A stretch of 64,000 nt of DNA from Marinibacterium sp050389775. Lineage in GTDB: Bacteria; Pseudomonadota; Alphaproteobacteria; Rhodobacterales; Rhodobacteraceae. The notes under the pieces are model-generated. The model did not search any database. It worked only from the letters and a program-made list of their open reading frames with translations, and was not told the DNA's origin. The stretch lies in the NCBI RefSeq assembly GCF_050389775.1, contig NZ_CP177144.1:2666001-2730000 (forward strand), given 5' to 3'. The position numbers were made by a program, and so were the translations under genes. Below are positions 15,188-24,266 of this stretch, piece after piece. How positions within the stretch are numbered: position 1 is the stretch's first letter; each line of letters opens with the position of its first letter.

Positions 15188-16929
15188 CAATGCGAATCCT
15201 TTCCGACCGCCGCACCGCGGCAGCCCTTCAGAAAATCGAGGTCCGCCCCGGTGTCCGCTCCGCCCACATGGGTCTGGTGCAGCCATTCATAGCCCGAGGT
15301 CGCCCTGTCATGGGTGGGTTCCCACCCGGCCAGCCGCGCGGCCAGGTCCTCTTCGGTCACGTCGAGATGGATGCGCCGGGCGGCCACGTCAACCTCGATC
15401 ATGTCGCCCGTGCGGACCACCGCCAGCGGCCCGCCGACGGCGGCCTCGGGCGAGGTATGCAGGATGACCGTGCCATAGGCCGTGCCCGACATCCGTGCAT
15501 CCGACAGGCGGATCATGTCGGTGATGCCCTTCTTCAGGACCTTGGGCGGCAGGCCCATGTTGCCGACCTCGGCCATGCCCGGATAGCCGCGCGGCCCGCA
15601 GTTCTTCAGCACCATGATGCAGGTCTCGTCGATGTCGAGCGCATCGTCGTTGATCTTGGCCTTGTAGTCGTCGATATCCTCGAAAACCACGGCCCGGCCG
15701 GTGTGCTTCATCAGGTGCGGAGACGCCGCCGAAGGCTTCAGGATCGCCCCGTTCGGCGCGATATTGCCCCGCAGCACCGCGATGCCACCCTTTTCGGTAA
15801 GGGGTTTGTCGGCCGGGCGGATGACCTCTTCGTTGTAGTTGATCGCGCCCTTGACCTCGTCCCAGATCTGCGCGCCCGACACGGTCAGCGCCTCGCGGTG
15901 CAGCTGGCCGGCCTCGCCCAGCCGTTTCAGCACCACGGGCAACCCGCCGGCATAGTAGAACTCTTCCATCAGGAAGCGCCCCGAGGGCTGCAGGTCGACA
16001 ATGGTCGACACGTCGCGGCCCAGCCGGTCCCAGTCGTCCAGGGTGATGTCGATGCCCACGCGGCCCGCGATGGCCAGCAGGTGCACCACCGTGTTGGTCG
16101 ACCCGCCCACGGCCCCGTTCACACGGATCGCGTTTTCGAATGCCTCGCGGGTCAGGATGTCGGACGGTTTCAGGTCGTCCTTGACCATCTGCACGATGCG
16201 CCGGCCGGTCAGCTGGGCCATGGTCCGCCGCCGCGCATCCACCGCCGGGATCGCCGCGTTGCCCGACAAGGCCATGCCCAACGCTTCGGCCATCGAGGCC
16301 ATGGACGAGGCCGTGCCCATCGTGTTGCACGTCCCCGACGACCGGGTCACCGCGGATTCCGCATCCAGGAATTCCTGTTGCGTCATCTCGCCGGCCTTCA
16401 CCGCTTCGGAGAACCGCCACAGGTGGGTACCCGCGCCGACCGCCTCGCCATGGAACCAGCCGTTCAGCATCGGCCCGCCGGTCACCACGATCGCCGGCAT
16501 GTCGACCGAGGCCGCCGCCATCAGCAGCGACGGCGTGGTCTTGTCGCAGCCCACCAGCAGCACGGCCCCGTCGATGGGCTGGCCGCGCATCTGTTCCTCG
16601 ATCGACAGGGCGGCGAGGTTGCGGAACATCATCGCCGTCGGGCGAAAGGTGTTTTCCGAGGCCGAGAAGACGGGGACCTCGACCGGAAATCCCCCGGCCT
16701 CCCAGATCCCGGCCTTCACCTTCTCGGCCAGCTCGCGCAGGTGGCCGTTGCAGGGCGTCAGGTCGGACCAGGTGTTCAGCACGCCGATGATCGGCCGGCC
16801 GTCGAAGAGGTCATCCGGGTAGCCCTGGTTCTTGAGCCAGCCGCGGTGGTAGATGGAGTCCTTGGTGGTGCCTCCGTACCATTCCTGGCTGCGCAACTTG
16901 CGGGGCCACGGGGCGGGGGTGAAGGACAT
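15187..16929 (-). CDS. L-arabonate dehydratase (IlvD/Edd family, AraC-type)
   Basis: 580 residues. It dehydrates L-arabonate to L-2-keto-3-deoxyarabonate. Cys60 (TPCNGH), Cys128 (GCDK) and Cys201 (GTCNTMG) correspond to the three [2Fe-2S] cysteines of Rhizobium leguminosarum L-arabinonate dehydratase (59, 127, 200), and Lys130 to its Mg2+-binding lysine. The openings LRSQEWYGG and WLKNQGYPDD mark the sugar-acid subgroup rather than IlvD. The Rhizobium enzyme also accepts D-galactonate and D-fuconate, so a wider range is possible. It sits directly after the gguB permease gene (3-bp gap) and overlaps the dehydrogenase gene. Confidence 0.93.
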   Translation of the reverse strand: MSFTPAPWPRKLRSQEWYGGTTKDSIYHRGWLKNQGYPDDLFDGRPIIGVLNTWSDLTPCNGHLRELAEKVKAGIWEAGGFPVEVPVFSASENTFRPTAMMFRNLAALSIEEQMRGQPIDGAVLLVGCDKTTPSLLMAAASVDMPAIVVTGGPMLNGWFHGEAVGAGTHLWRFSEAVKAGEMTQQEFLDAESAVTRSSGTCNTMGTASSMASMAEALGMALSGNAAIPAVDARRRTMAQLTGRRIVQMVKDDLKPSDILTREAFENAIRVNGAVGGSTNTVVHLLAIAGRVGIDITLDDWDRLGRDVSTIVDLQPSGRFLMEEFYYAGGLPVVLKRLGEAGQLHREALTVSGAQIWDEVKGAINYNEEVIRPADKPLTEKGGIAVLRGNIAPNGAILKPSAASPHLMKHTGRAVVFEDIDDYKAKINDDALDIDETCIMVLKNCGPRGYPGMAEVGNMGLPPKVLKKGITDMIRLSDARMSGTAYGTVILHTSPEAAVGGPLAVVRTGDMIEVDVAARRIHLDVTEEDLAARLAGWEPTHDRATSGYEWLHQTHVGGADTGADLDFLKGCRGAAVGKDSH

Positions 16930-16932
16930 GTA

Positions 16933-18126
16933 TTACCCTTTACTCTTGTTGTAGACGTCGAAGAACACGGCGGCGAGCAGCACCAGGCCCTTGATGACCT
17001 GCTGGTAGTCGATGCCGATGCCCATGATCGACATGCCGTTGTTCAGCACGCCCATGATGAAGGCCCCGGTCACGGCGCCGACGATCTTGCCGACCCCGCC
17101 CGACATCGACGCGCCGCCGATGAAGACCGCCGCGATGACGTCGAGTTCGACGGCAAAGCCGGCCTTGGGCGTGGCCGTGTTCAGCCGGGCGGCAAAGATC
17201 AGCCCGGCCAGGGCGGCCAGCAGGCCCATGTTGACGAAGGCCAGGAAGGTCAGCCGTTCGGTCTTGATGCCCGACAGCTTGGCGGCCTTCTCGTTGCCCC
17301 CCAGCGCATAGATCCGCCGGCCCAGCGTCGTGTTCTCGGTGATGAAGGCATAGATCACCGTCAGCACCAGCATCGACACCAGCACGTTGGGCAGGCCGCG
17401 GAACTCGGCCAGCTTGTAGAAGATGAAGAGCAGGGCGCAGACGATGATGCCCGTGCGCACCAGGAAGAAGGGCAGGGGCTCGCCCTCGATGCCATAGCGC
17501 CGGTCACGGGCCCGGGCGCGCAGGCCCAGCCAGATGATCAGCATGGCCGCGATGACCCCGGCGGCCAGGGCCGTGCCGTTGGGCCGGCCGATGCCCAGGA
17601 TGTCGGGGATGAACCCCGTCGACAGCAGCTGGAAGGATTTCGGGAAGGGCCCGACCGACTGGCCTTCGAGCAGCCACAACGACATGCCCCGGAAGACCAG
17701 CATGCCGGCCAGGGTCACGATGAAGGACGGGATCTTCCAATAGGCCACCCAGTAGCCCTGCCAGGCCCCGATCAGCGCGCCGACGACCAGGCAGACCGGC
17801 AGGGTCATGCCGACCGACCAGTCCCAGTTGACGATCATCACCGCGGCCAGCGCGCCGATGAAGCCCATGACAGACCCGACCGACAGGTCGATATGGCCGG
17901 CCACGATGACCACCAGCATGCCGAGGGCCATGATGATGATATAGCTGTTCTGCAGGAAGAGGTTGGTCAGGTTCACCGCGCGCAGCAGGGTGCCGTCGGT
18001 CATGACCTGGAAGAAGATCATGATCGCGATCAGGGCAAACAGCAGCCCGAATTCGCGCAGGTGGCCCAACAGGTAATGGGTGATGCTCGGCTGTTCGGCC
18101 GGCTTGTTCTGGTCCGCCAGGTCCAT
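16933..18126 (-). CDS. gguB: Sugar ABC transporter permease GguB
   Basis: 397-residue inner-membrane permease of the RbsC/XylH/MmsB family with about ten membrane helices. The motif GHIDLSVGSVMGFIGA (near 120-135) and IGGASMSGGVGKIVGAVTGA (near 340-360) are family hallmarks. It imports the monosaccharide (arabinose, galactose, xylose or glucose) delivered by ChvE. It lies 12 bp after gguA. Length and order chvE-gguA-gguB match Agrobacterium. Confidence 0.95.
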   Translation of the reverse strand: MDLADQNKPAEQPSITHYLLGHLREFGLLFALIAIMIFFQVMTDGTLLRAVNLTNLFLQNSYIIIMALGMLVVIVAGHIDLSVGSVMGFIGALAAVMIVNWDWSVGMTLPVCLVVGALIGAWQGYWVAYWKIPSFIVTLAGMLVFRGMSLWLLEGQSVGPFPKSFQLLSTGFIPDILGIGRPNGTALAAGVIAAMLIIWLGLRARARDRRYGIEGEPLPFFLVRTGIIVCALLFIFYKLAEFRGLPNVLVSMLVLTVIYAFITENTTLGRRIYALGGNEKAAKLSGIKTERLTFLAFVNMGLLAALAGLIFAARLNTATPKAGFAVELDVIAAVFIGGASMSGGVGKIVGAVTGAFIMGVLNNGMSIMGIGIDYQQVIKGLVLLAAVFFDVYNKSKG

Positions 18127-18138
18127 GGCTCTTTCCCC

Positions 18139-19671
18139 TCAGTCTTTCACGATGAGCGACATGATGCGCTCCTGGCTGGCTTCCTCGGCGGTGAGCTCGC
18201 CGACGAAATGCCCTTCGCCCATGACGTAGATCCTGTCGCACATGCCCAGCAGTTCGGGCATTTCCGACGAGATCATGATGACGCCCTTCCCATCGGCCGA
18301 AAGCCGGTTGATCAGGCCGTAGATTTCGAATTTCGCGCCGACGTCGATGCCGCGCGTGGGTTCATCGAGGATCAGCACCTCGGGCTCGGCAAAGAGCCAT
18401 TTCGACAGCACGACCTTCTGCTGGTTGCCACCCGAAAGGTTGACCACCTTCTGGAAGACGCTCGGCGTGCGGATGTTCATCGCCTTGCGATAGCCTTCGG
18501 ACACCTGGGTTTCGGCGGCTTCGGCGATCACGCCGTTGTTCGACACCGCGCCCAGGTTGGTCAGCGTGATGTTGCGCTGGATCGTCTCGTCCAGGATCAG
18601 GCCCAGCGACTTGCGGTCCTCGGTCACGTAGGCCAGCCCGGCGTCGATGGCCCGGGTCACGGTCGAGGTGTCGACCGGCCGGCCGTGCATCTCGACGGTG
18701 CCGGAAATGTTCTTGCCGTAGGACCGCCCGAAGATCGACATGGCCAGCTCGGTCCGGCCGGCGCCCATCAGCCCGGCGATGCCCACGACCTCGCCCGCGC
18801 GCACGGTGATGTTGGCGTCGCGGATCACCTGGCGGTCGGCATGTTCGGGGTGCCAGACGTTCCAGTCCTTGACCTCCATGAGCACCTCGCCGGCCCGCCG
18901 GGCCCGCTCGGGATAGCGGTGGGCCATGTCGCGGCCGACCATGTCGCGCACGATGCGGTCCTCGGTGATCTCGTCGGTGCGCGCGTCCATCGTCGACACG
19001 GTCGAGCCGTCGCGGATGACGGTCACGCTGTCGGCCACCCGGCGCACCTCGTTCAGCTTGTGGCTGATGATGATCGACGTCACGCCCCGGTCCTTGAGCT
19101 CGAGGATCAGGTCGAGCAAGGCCTGGCTGTCGCTTTCCGACAGGGCGGCGGTGGGCTCGTCGAGGATCAGCAGGCGCACTTCCTTGGACAGGGCCTTGGC
19201 GATCTCGACCAGCTGCTGCTTGCCCACGCCCAGCTTGTCGATCAGCGTGCCGGGCGCTTCGCGGAGGCCGACCTTGGTCAGGAGTTCCTCGGTGCGGCGG
19301 AAGGTCTCCTGCCACTGGATCACGCCACCCTCGGCGATCTCGTTGCCCAAAAACAGGTTCTCGGCGATCGACATCAGGGGCACCAGGGCCAGTTCCTGGT
19401 GGATGATGACGATGCCCTTGTCCTCGCTGTCGGTCAGCGAGCGGAACTGGGCGATCTCGCCGTCATAGACGATGTCGCCGTCATAGGTGCCGGCCGGGTA
19501 GACGCCGGACAGGACCTTCATCAGGGTCGACTTACCGGCGCCGTTCTCGCCCACGAGGGCGTGGATCTCGCCGCGCCGGACCGACAGGTTGACCTCGTCC
19601 AGCGCCTTGACCCCCGGAAAGGTCTTGGTGATGGCGCGCATTTCTAGCAATGGCGGGGATGCGGGCTGCAT
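18139..19671 (-). CDS. gguA: Sugar ABC transporter ATP-binding protein GguA (two ABC domains)
   Basis: 510-residue ATPase with two ABC cassettes, as in MglA/XylG. First domain: Walker A GENGAGKST at 41-49, a signature LGVGKQQLVEIAKAL and Walker B LLILDEPTAAL. Second domain: degenerate nucleotide site beginning GIAGLMGAGRTEL, signature LSGGNQQKVVLSKWL and LILDEPTRGIDVG. ATG 19671 gives the normal family N-terminus (LLEMRAITKTFPGVKAL); longer in-frame starts add a low-complexity stretch. Energises ChvE-dependent sugar import. Confidence 0.95.
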   Translation of the reverse strand: MQPASPPLLEMRAITKTFPGVKALDEVNLSVRRGEIHALVGENGAGKSTLMKVLSGVYPAGTYDGDIVYDGEIAQFRSLTDSEDKGIVIIHQELALVPLMSIAENLFLGNEIAEGGVIQWQETFRRTEELLTKVGLREAPGTLIDKLGVGKQQLVEIAKALSKEVRLLILDEPTAALSESDSQALLDLILELKDRGVTSIIISHKLNEVRRVADSVTVIRDGSTVSTMDARTDEITEDRIVRDMVGRDMAHRYPERARRAGEVLMEVKDWNVWHPEHADRQVIRDANITVRAGEVVGIAGLMGAGRTELAMSIFGRSYGKNISGTVEMHGRPVDTSTVTRAIDAGLAYVTEDRKSLGLILDETIQRNITLTNLGAVSNNGVIAEAAETQVSEGYRKAMNIRTPSVFQKVVNLSGGNQQKVVLSKWLFAEPEVLILDEPTRGIDVGAKFEIYGLINRLSADGKGVIMISSEMPELLGMCDRIYVMGEGHFVGELTAEEASQERIMSLIVKD

Positions 19672-19845
19672 ATGGGTTCTCGGGGCTCCTGGTCGTGAAG
19701 CGGTTGAGATTTTTCTGGAAAAATCTTGGCCCGGGTCCGGCGGGTCGTCGGCGGGGCCGGGGGGATCGCGGGGCAGGGCCGGGTGGTGCCGGTCGGATGC
19801 CTGGGTCAGGCCGGGCGCATGGCCGGCCATCGCCCGCTTGATGTG

Positions 19846-19876
19846 CCCTGCCCGGGCCGCGGGGCGCCGGGCAGGG
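19846..19876 (-). terminator. Stem-loop between chvE and gguA
   Basis: Perfect 10-bp stem CCCTGCCCGG / CCGGGCAGGG with an 11-base loop, starting 22 bp past the chvE stop. No T tract follows. Such hairpins after binding-protein genes usually stabilise the upstream message or partly attenuate the rest, giving excess binding protein. That role is inferred from position. Confidence 0.6.
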
Positions 19877-19898
19877 GACGGTCAAGCGAGGGAGGACG

Positions 19899-20951
19899 TC
19901 ACTTGACCTGGTCTTCGGTGTAATAGCCCGAGTCGATCAGCACGCCTTCCCAGTTCGACAGGTCCACGGCCACCGGTTCCAGCAGGTAGGACGGTACTAT
20001 CTTCATGCCGTTGTCGTAGGTCTCGGTGTCGTTGATCTCGGGCTCGCCGCCTTCCAGCACGGCATCGACCATGCCCACGGTCACCCGGGCCAGTTCACGC
20101 GTGTCCTTGAAGATCGTCGAATATTGCTCGTCGGCCAGCATCGACTTGACCGACGGCACCTCGGCGTCCTGGCCGGTCACGATCGGCATCGCCAGATCGC
20201 CCGAGCCATACCCCACGCCCTTGAGCGAGGAAAGGATGCCGATCGACAGCCCGTCGTAGGGGGACAGCACGCCATGGACTTCCTTGTCGGTGTAATGGGC
20301 CGACAGCAGGTTATCCATCCGCGCCTGGGCCACCGCGCCGTCCCAGCGCAGGGTGCCCACGGTGTCCATGCCCTGCTGGCCCGACACGATGACCACGTCG
20401 CCGCTGTCGATCAGCGGCTGCAGCACCGACATGGCGCCGTTGTAGAAGAAATAGGCGTTGTTGTCGTCCGGGCTGCCGCCGAACAGCTCGACATTGTAGG
20501 GCCCGTCGCCAAACCGCGCCTTCAGCCCGTCGACCAGCGATGTCGCCTGCTGCACGCCGACCTGGAAATTGTCGAAGGTGGCATAATAATCGACATATTC
20601 GCTGTCGCGGATCAGCCGGTCATAGGCAATGACCTTGATCCCGGCGAAATGGGCGTTTTCCAGCGCGTTCGACAGGGTCGTGCCGTCGATGGCCGCGATG
20701 ACCAGCACGTCGACGCCCTTGGTGATCATGTTCTCGATCTGGGCCAGCTGGTTGGGAATGTCGTCCTCGGCATATTGCAGGTCGGTCTCGTAGCCGGCTT
20801 CCTGGAATTGCGCGACCATCGACTCGCCGTCGGAAATCCAGCGCGCGGACGATTTCGTGGGCATCGCGATGCCCACCGTGCCGTCGGCCAGAACCCCGGT
20901 GGCAAGCGCCATCACCGCCGTGGCCGAAGCCAGGATCGTTTTCAGTTTCAT
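19899..20951 (-). CDS. chvE: Periplasmic sugar-binding protein ChvE
   Basis: 350 residues, with a Sec signal peptide (about 1-22, cleavage after GVLA) and a type I periplasmic-binding fold. Sequence blocks GIAMPTKSSARWISDG, AEDDIPNQLAQIENMI and ELFGGSPDDNNAYFF are those of ChvE, the Agrobacterium binding protein for arabinose, galactose, glucose and related monosaccharides. It is the first gene of the arabinose operon and delivers sugar to GguA/GguB. The divergent gbpR gene encodes the matching regulator. Confidence 0.96.
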   Translation of the reverse strand: MKLKTILASATAVMALATGVLADGTVGIAMPTKSSARWISDGESMVAQFQEAGYETDLQYAEDDIPNQLAQIENMITKGVDVLVIAAIDGTTLSNALENAHFAGIKVIAYDRLIRDSEYVDYYATFDNFQVGVQQATSLVDGLKARFGDGPYNVELFGGSPDDNNAYFFYNGAMSVLQPLIDSGDVVIVSGQQGMDTVGTLRWDGAVAQARMDNLLSAHYTDKEVHGVLSPYDGLSIGILSSLKGVGYGSGDLAMPIVTGQDAEVPSVKSMLADEQYSTIFKDTRELARVTVGMVDAVLEGGEPEINDTETYDNGMKIVPSYLLEPVAVDLSNWEGVLIDSGYYTEDQVK

Positions 20952-21110
20952 GAATGCCTCCCTTGCGCGCCCCGTTCATGAATCCGGCGGTCACGCGGTT
21001 TTCGATTGTGCGGGTCCTCCGAAACCCGGCCATCGGGTAGCGCAGCTTTACATGCCGATCAAATTACATTAACGCGCATCGACATAACGAAAACGGTAAT
21101 TGGCTCTCTC
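20952..21110. promoter_or_regulatory. Divergent promoter region chvE / gbpR
   Basis: 159 bp between the divergent start codons, richer in A/T near 21048-21105 (TTACATTAACG, CATAACGAAAACGGTAATTGG) than its flanks. LysR regulators of the GbpR group bind such shared regions and activate the sugar operon when an inducer binds. No exact operator can be defined by eye, though several T-N11-A arrangements occur. Confidence 0.6.
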
Positions 21111-22028
21111 ATGGACCTGGCCCGGCGTCTCAAGCCCCACCACCTGCGCCTGATCGTCAAGATCGCCGAAAGCGGCAAGTTGCAGATCGCGGCGGCAGCA
21201 CTGGCCATGTCGCAGCCGGCCGCCTCGCGCGTGCTGGCCGAGCTGGAAACCGATATCGGGGCCCGGCTTTTCGAACGTCATGCCAAGGGCATGGTGCCCA
21301 CGCGCATCGGCGCGGCCTTCCTGCAGCATGGCCGGGCGATCCTGGGCACGATGGACAGCCTGGCCACCGAGGTCGAAGAGCTGAAGGAAGGCCAGGCCGG
21401 CGAGGTCCGCGTGGGCTCGGTCACCGGGCCGGCCGTGCAATGCCTGGTGCCCGCCGTGCAGGCCGTGCGGGCCTCGACCCCCGGGGTCGAGGTGTCGATC
21501 GAGGTCGGGCCTTCGACCGAGCTGGTGCGCGGGCTGGAAGAGGGCCGGTTCGAATTCGTCCTGGCCCGGCTGCCCCAGGATTACGACCCGCGCCAGTTCG
21601 ACATCCTGCCGGCGCGCCATGAACATGTCTCGCTGGTCGTGCACGAAGACCATCCGCTGGCCGGCGCCCGCGACCTGGCCCTGTCGCAGCTCACGGCCTT
21701 CGACTGGGTGGTCCAGGAACGCGGCTCGCCGATCCGGGCGGCGGTCGAAGGCGCGTTCTTTGCCGCCGGCGTGCCGGTGCCCCCGGGGGTGACCAACAGC
21801 TCGTCGCTGCTGGTCATGCTGGCCCTGCTGGAAGACAGCCATGTCATCGCCCCGGTCTCCGACGAGGTTGCCGGCCTGCTGACCCGGCCGGGTATCGGCG
21901 CCCGGCTGCGCCGGCTCGATATCGCCCAGCCCATTGCCGTCACGCCCTATTTCATCATCCAGAGCCGCGCGCGCCAGTTCTCGCCGGCCGTCGAACGGGT
22001 CCAGGCCGAGGTGCTGGCCCGGCTCTGA
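21111..22028 (+). CDS. gbpR: LysR-family regulator GbpR
   Basis: 305 residues: an N-terminal winged helix-turn-helix (about 5-65, KIAESGKLQIAAAALAMSQPAASRVLAELE) and a C-terminal LysR substrate-binding domain (about 95-300). ATG 21111 yields MDLARRLKPHHLRL, the typical GbpR opening; 35 more in-frame codons upstream would fill the promoter. In Agrobacterium GbpR lies divergent to chvE and activates it with arabinose, galactose or fucose. The same arrangement here suggests control of the whole 20951-10799 operon. Confidence 0.92.
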   Translation: MDLARRLKPHHLRLIVKIAESGKLQIAAAALAMSQPAASRVLAELETDIGARLFERHAKGMVPTRIGAAFLQHGRAILGTMDSLATEVEELKEGQAGEVRVGSVTGPAVQCLVPAVQAVRASTPGVEVSIEVGPSTELVRGLEEGRFEFVLARLPQDYDPRQFDILPARHEHVSLVVHEDHPLAGARDLALSQLTAFDWVVQERGSPIRAAVEGAFFAAGVPVPPGVTNSSSLLVMLALLEDSHVIAPVSDEVAGLLTRPGIGARLRRLDIAQPIAVTPYFIIQSRARQFSPAVERVQAEVLARL

Positions 22029-22090
22029 GCCCGCGACACATTGAACCTCCCCGCGGCCCTGTGCTAGCGACACCGCAGGGAGGAGCGCTC

Positions 22091-22825
22091 ATGACATTGG
22101 CAGTGGTAACCGGCGGCGGATCGGGGATCGGACGGGAAATCGCAAAGGCCCTGCGCCGCGAAGGCTACGAGGTCGCGGTGACCGTGCTGCCCGGCACCCT
22201 TGCGCCCGGCGATGACGGGCTGGGGGTGTTCCCCTGCGATGCCGGCGACGAGGCCCAGATCGAGGCGCTGTTCGACAAGCTGGCCGAGACCTACGGCCGG
22301 GCGCCGTCGGTCATCGTCAACAATGCCGGCATCCAGACCTGGTCGCCCCTGCTCAAGCTGTCGACCGAGGATTGGGACCGGGTGATCACCACCAACCTGC
22401 GCGGCACCTTCCTGAACACGCGCATCGGCGCCGGGCGCATGGTGGCCGAAGGCCGGTCGGGCGCGATCATCAACATCGGCTCGGGCTGCAACAAGCTGGC
22501 CTTCCCCAATCTCATCGACTACGGCGCGTCGAAGGGCGGGATCGAGCAATTCACCAAGAGCGCGGCGGCCGAACTCGGCCCCAAGGGCATCCGCGTCAAT
22601 TGCGTGGCCCCCGGCGCCATCGAAACCGACCGCACCCGGCTTGAAACCGATGCCTATGCCGAGGAATGGGCCGCGCTGACCCCGCTGCGCCGGATCGGCA
22701 CGCCCGAGGACGTGGCCGAAGCCGTGCTCTTCCTGGCCTCCGAACGCGCCGCCTTCATCACCGGCCAGACCCTGGCCGTGGATGGCGGCGTGTTCTCGCA
22801 GGCGCCCTGGCCCAGCTACGGCTAG
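22091..22825 (+). CDS. Short-chain dehydrogenase/reductase, SDR family
   Basis: 244 residues with the classical SDR set: cofactor motif GGGSGIG at 8-14, NNAG near 80, Ser in INIGSG and YGASK (catalytic Tyr-x-x-x-Lys), ending VDGGVFSQ. ATG 22091 follows a strong GGAGGAG ribosome site. Gene order (after gbpR, near the sugar operon) hints at a sugar or sugar-acid substrate but nothing in the sequence fixes it. The last 4 bases overlap the end of the convergent aminotransferase gene. Confidence 0.93.
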   Translation: MTLAVVTGGGSGIGREIAKALRREGYEVAVTVLPGTLAPGDDGLGVFPCDAGDEAQIEALFDKLAETYGRAPSVIVNNAGIQTWSPLLKLSTEDWDRVITTNLRGTFLNTRIGAGRMVAEGRSGAIINIGSGCNKLAFPNLIDYGASKGGIEQFTKSAAAELGPKGIRVNCVAPGAIETDRTRLETDAYAEEWAALTPLRRIGTPEDVAEAVLFLASERAAFITGQTLAVDGGVFSQAPWPSYG

Positions 22826-23994
22826 GTCCGGGCGGCCAGCACCTCGCCGATGCGCTCCATGGCCCGGGCGATGTTGTCGGCCGAGTTGGCATAGGAAAAC
22901 CGCAGGTAGCCTTCGCCCCAGGCCCCGAAGGACGTGCCCGAGACCGTGGCCACCCCGGCCGCGTCCAGGAACAGGTCCTGGGCCTCGGTCGAACTCAGCC
23001 CGGTGTCCTCGATGTTGGGAAAGGCATAAAACGCCCCGGCCGGATCGGCGCAGCGCACGCCGGGCAGGGCGTTGAGCGCCCCGACGATGATCTTCCGCCG
23101 GGCATCGAACTGGGCCACCATCTCCTCGACGGCATCCTGCGGCCCGGTCAGGGCGGCCAGCCCGGCGAATTGCGCCGCGGCATTCACGCAGGAATGGTCG
23201 TTGATGCACAGCCGCGTGACATGGTCGACGGCCGCCTCGGGCCAGACGGCATAGCCCATCCGCCAGCCGGTCATGGCATAGGTCTTCGACCAGCCGTCCA
23301 GCACGATCAGCCGGTCGCGGATCTCGGGATATTGCAACAGGCTGACATGTTCGCGCCCGCCGTAGAGCATGCGCGAATAGATCTCGTCCGACAGGATCGC
23401 CACGTCGGGCCATTCGGCCAGCCCGGCCACCAGCTTGTCGATCTCCGCCTGCGGGGTCACGCCCCCGGTCGGGTTGGCCGGCGAATTGATGATGATCAGC
23501 CGGGTCCGTTCGGTGATCTGGCCCAGCACGGCCTCGGCCGAAAAGGCAAAGCCGTTGGCCTCTTCCAGCGCCATCGGCACCGGCGTCGCCCCGGAATAGC
23601 GGATGACGCTTTCATAGATCGGAAAGCCCGGGTTGGGATACATGATCTCGGTGCCGGGCTGGCCGAACATCAGCACGGCAAAGAACATTGTCGGCTTGCC
23701 GCCCGGCACCACCACGACATGGTCCGGGTCGACCGCCGCGCCGTGGCGCGCCTCCAGGTCGGCCGCCACCGCCTCGCGCAGGGCGGGCAGGCCATTGGCC
23801 GGGGTATAGCCGTGATGGCCGTCGCGCAGCGCCTTGATGCCCGCCTCGACGATATGGTCGGGGGTGCGGAAATCCGGCTGGCCGATGCCCAGGTTGATGA
23901 TGTCGCGGCCGCTCGCGGCCAGGGCCTGGGCCCGGGCCAGCACGACAAAGGCGGATTCGGTTCCCAGGCGTGACAGGCTGTCGGCAAAGATCAT
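22822..23994 (-). CDS. Pyridoxal-phosphate aminotransferase, class I/II
   Basis: 390-residue fold-type I enzyme. The PLP lysine is Lys237 in DGWSKTYAMTGWRMGY. Other markers are NPTG at 174-177, the Asp in LSDEIYSRM (203) that pairs with the PLP ring nitrogen, and Arg245. It resembles the AspC/AlaA-like branch found widely in alphaproteobacteria. Substrate specificity (aspartate, alanine, aromatic or branched-chain) cannot be read off. Convergent with the SDR gene, overlapping by CTAG. Confidence 0.93.
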   Translation of the reverse strand: MIFADSLSRLGTESAFVVLARAQALAASGRDIINLGIGQPDFRTPDHIVEAGIKALRDGHHGYTPANGLPALREAVAADLEARHGAAVDPDHVVVVPGGKPTMFFAVLMFGQPGTEIMYPNPGFPIYESVIRYSGATPVPMALEEANGFAFSAEAVLGQITERTRLIIINSPANPTGGVTPQAEIDKLVAGLAEWPDVAILSDEIYSRMLYGGREHVSLLQYPEIRDRLIVLDGWSKTYAMTGWRMGYAVWPEAAVDHVTRLCINDHSCVNAAAQFAGLAALTGPQDAVEEMVAQFDARRKIIVGALNALPGVRCADPAGAFYAFPNIEDTGLSSTEAQDLFLDAAGVATVSGTSFGAWGEGYLRFSYANSADNIARAMERIGEVLAART

Positions 23995-24005
23995 GTGGTG
24001 TGTCT

Positions 24006-24266
24006 CCCTTGGTCAGACGCCCCCTAACCGGAAACCGTCCAACCAACAAGCGCCCCCCTCGGGCCCGGCGCGCCACGCCCCTGCTTCTTCTTGGCCCAAA
24101 TACCCTCCGTCCGTGTCGTTTGCCCCGCCGCCGGGCGCCGCACCGACGCCGGACAGCGCCCCATTGCCCCGAACCGCGCCGCCTAGCGCCGCGCCTGTGC
24201 TAGGTGCCGCACCGACGCCACACGTCACACCCCGCGGACGCCGCCCCCACAGCTCCCCGCGCAGCC
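24006..24266. other. Gap downstream of livF, nothing convincing
   Basis: 261 bp between the aminotransferase start and the livF stop, both leftward. A 14-bp direct repeat GCCGCACCGACGCC occurs at 24137-24150 and 24206-24219, and CCTAGC (24182-24187) pairs with GCTAGG (24199-24204). No gene is supported. The small hairpin may be a weak terminator for the liv operon. Confidence 0.35.

Noticed and set aside
15190..19647. 1485-codon open frame on the plus strand
   Set aside because: It is the antisense shadow of the arabonate dehydratase, gguB and gguA genes, a result of the high GC content.
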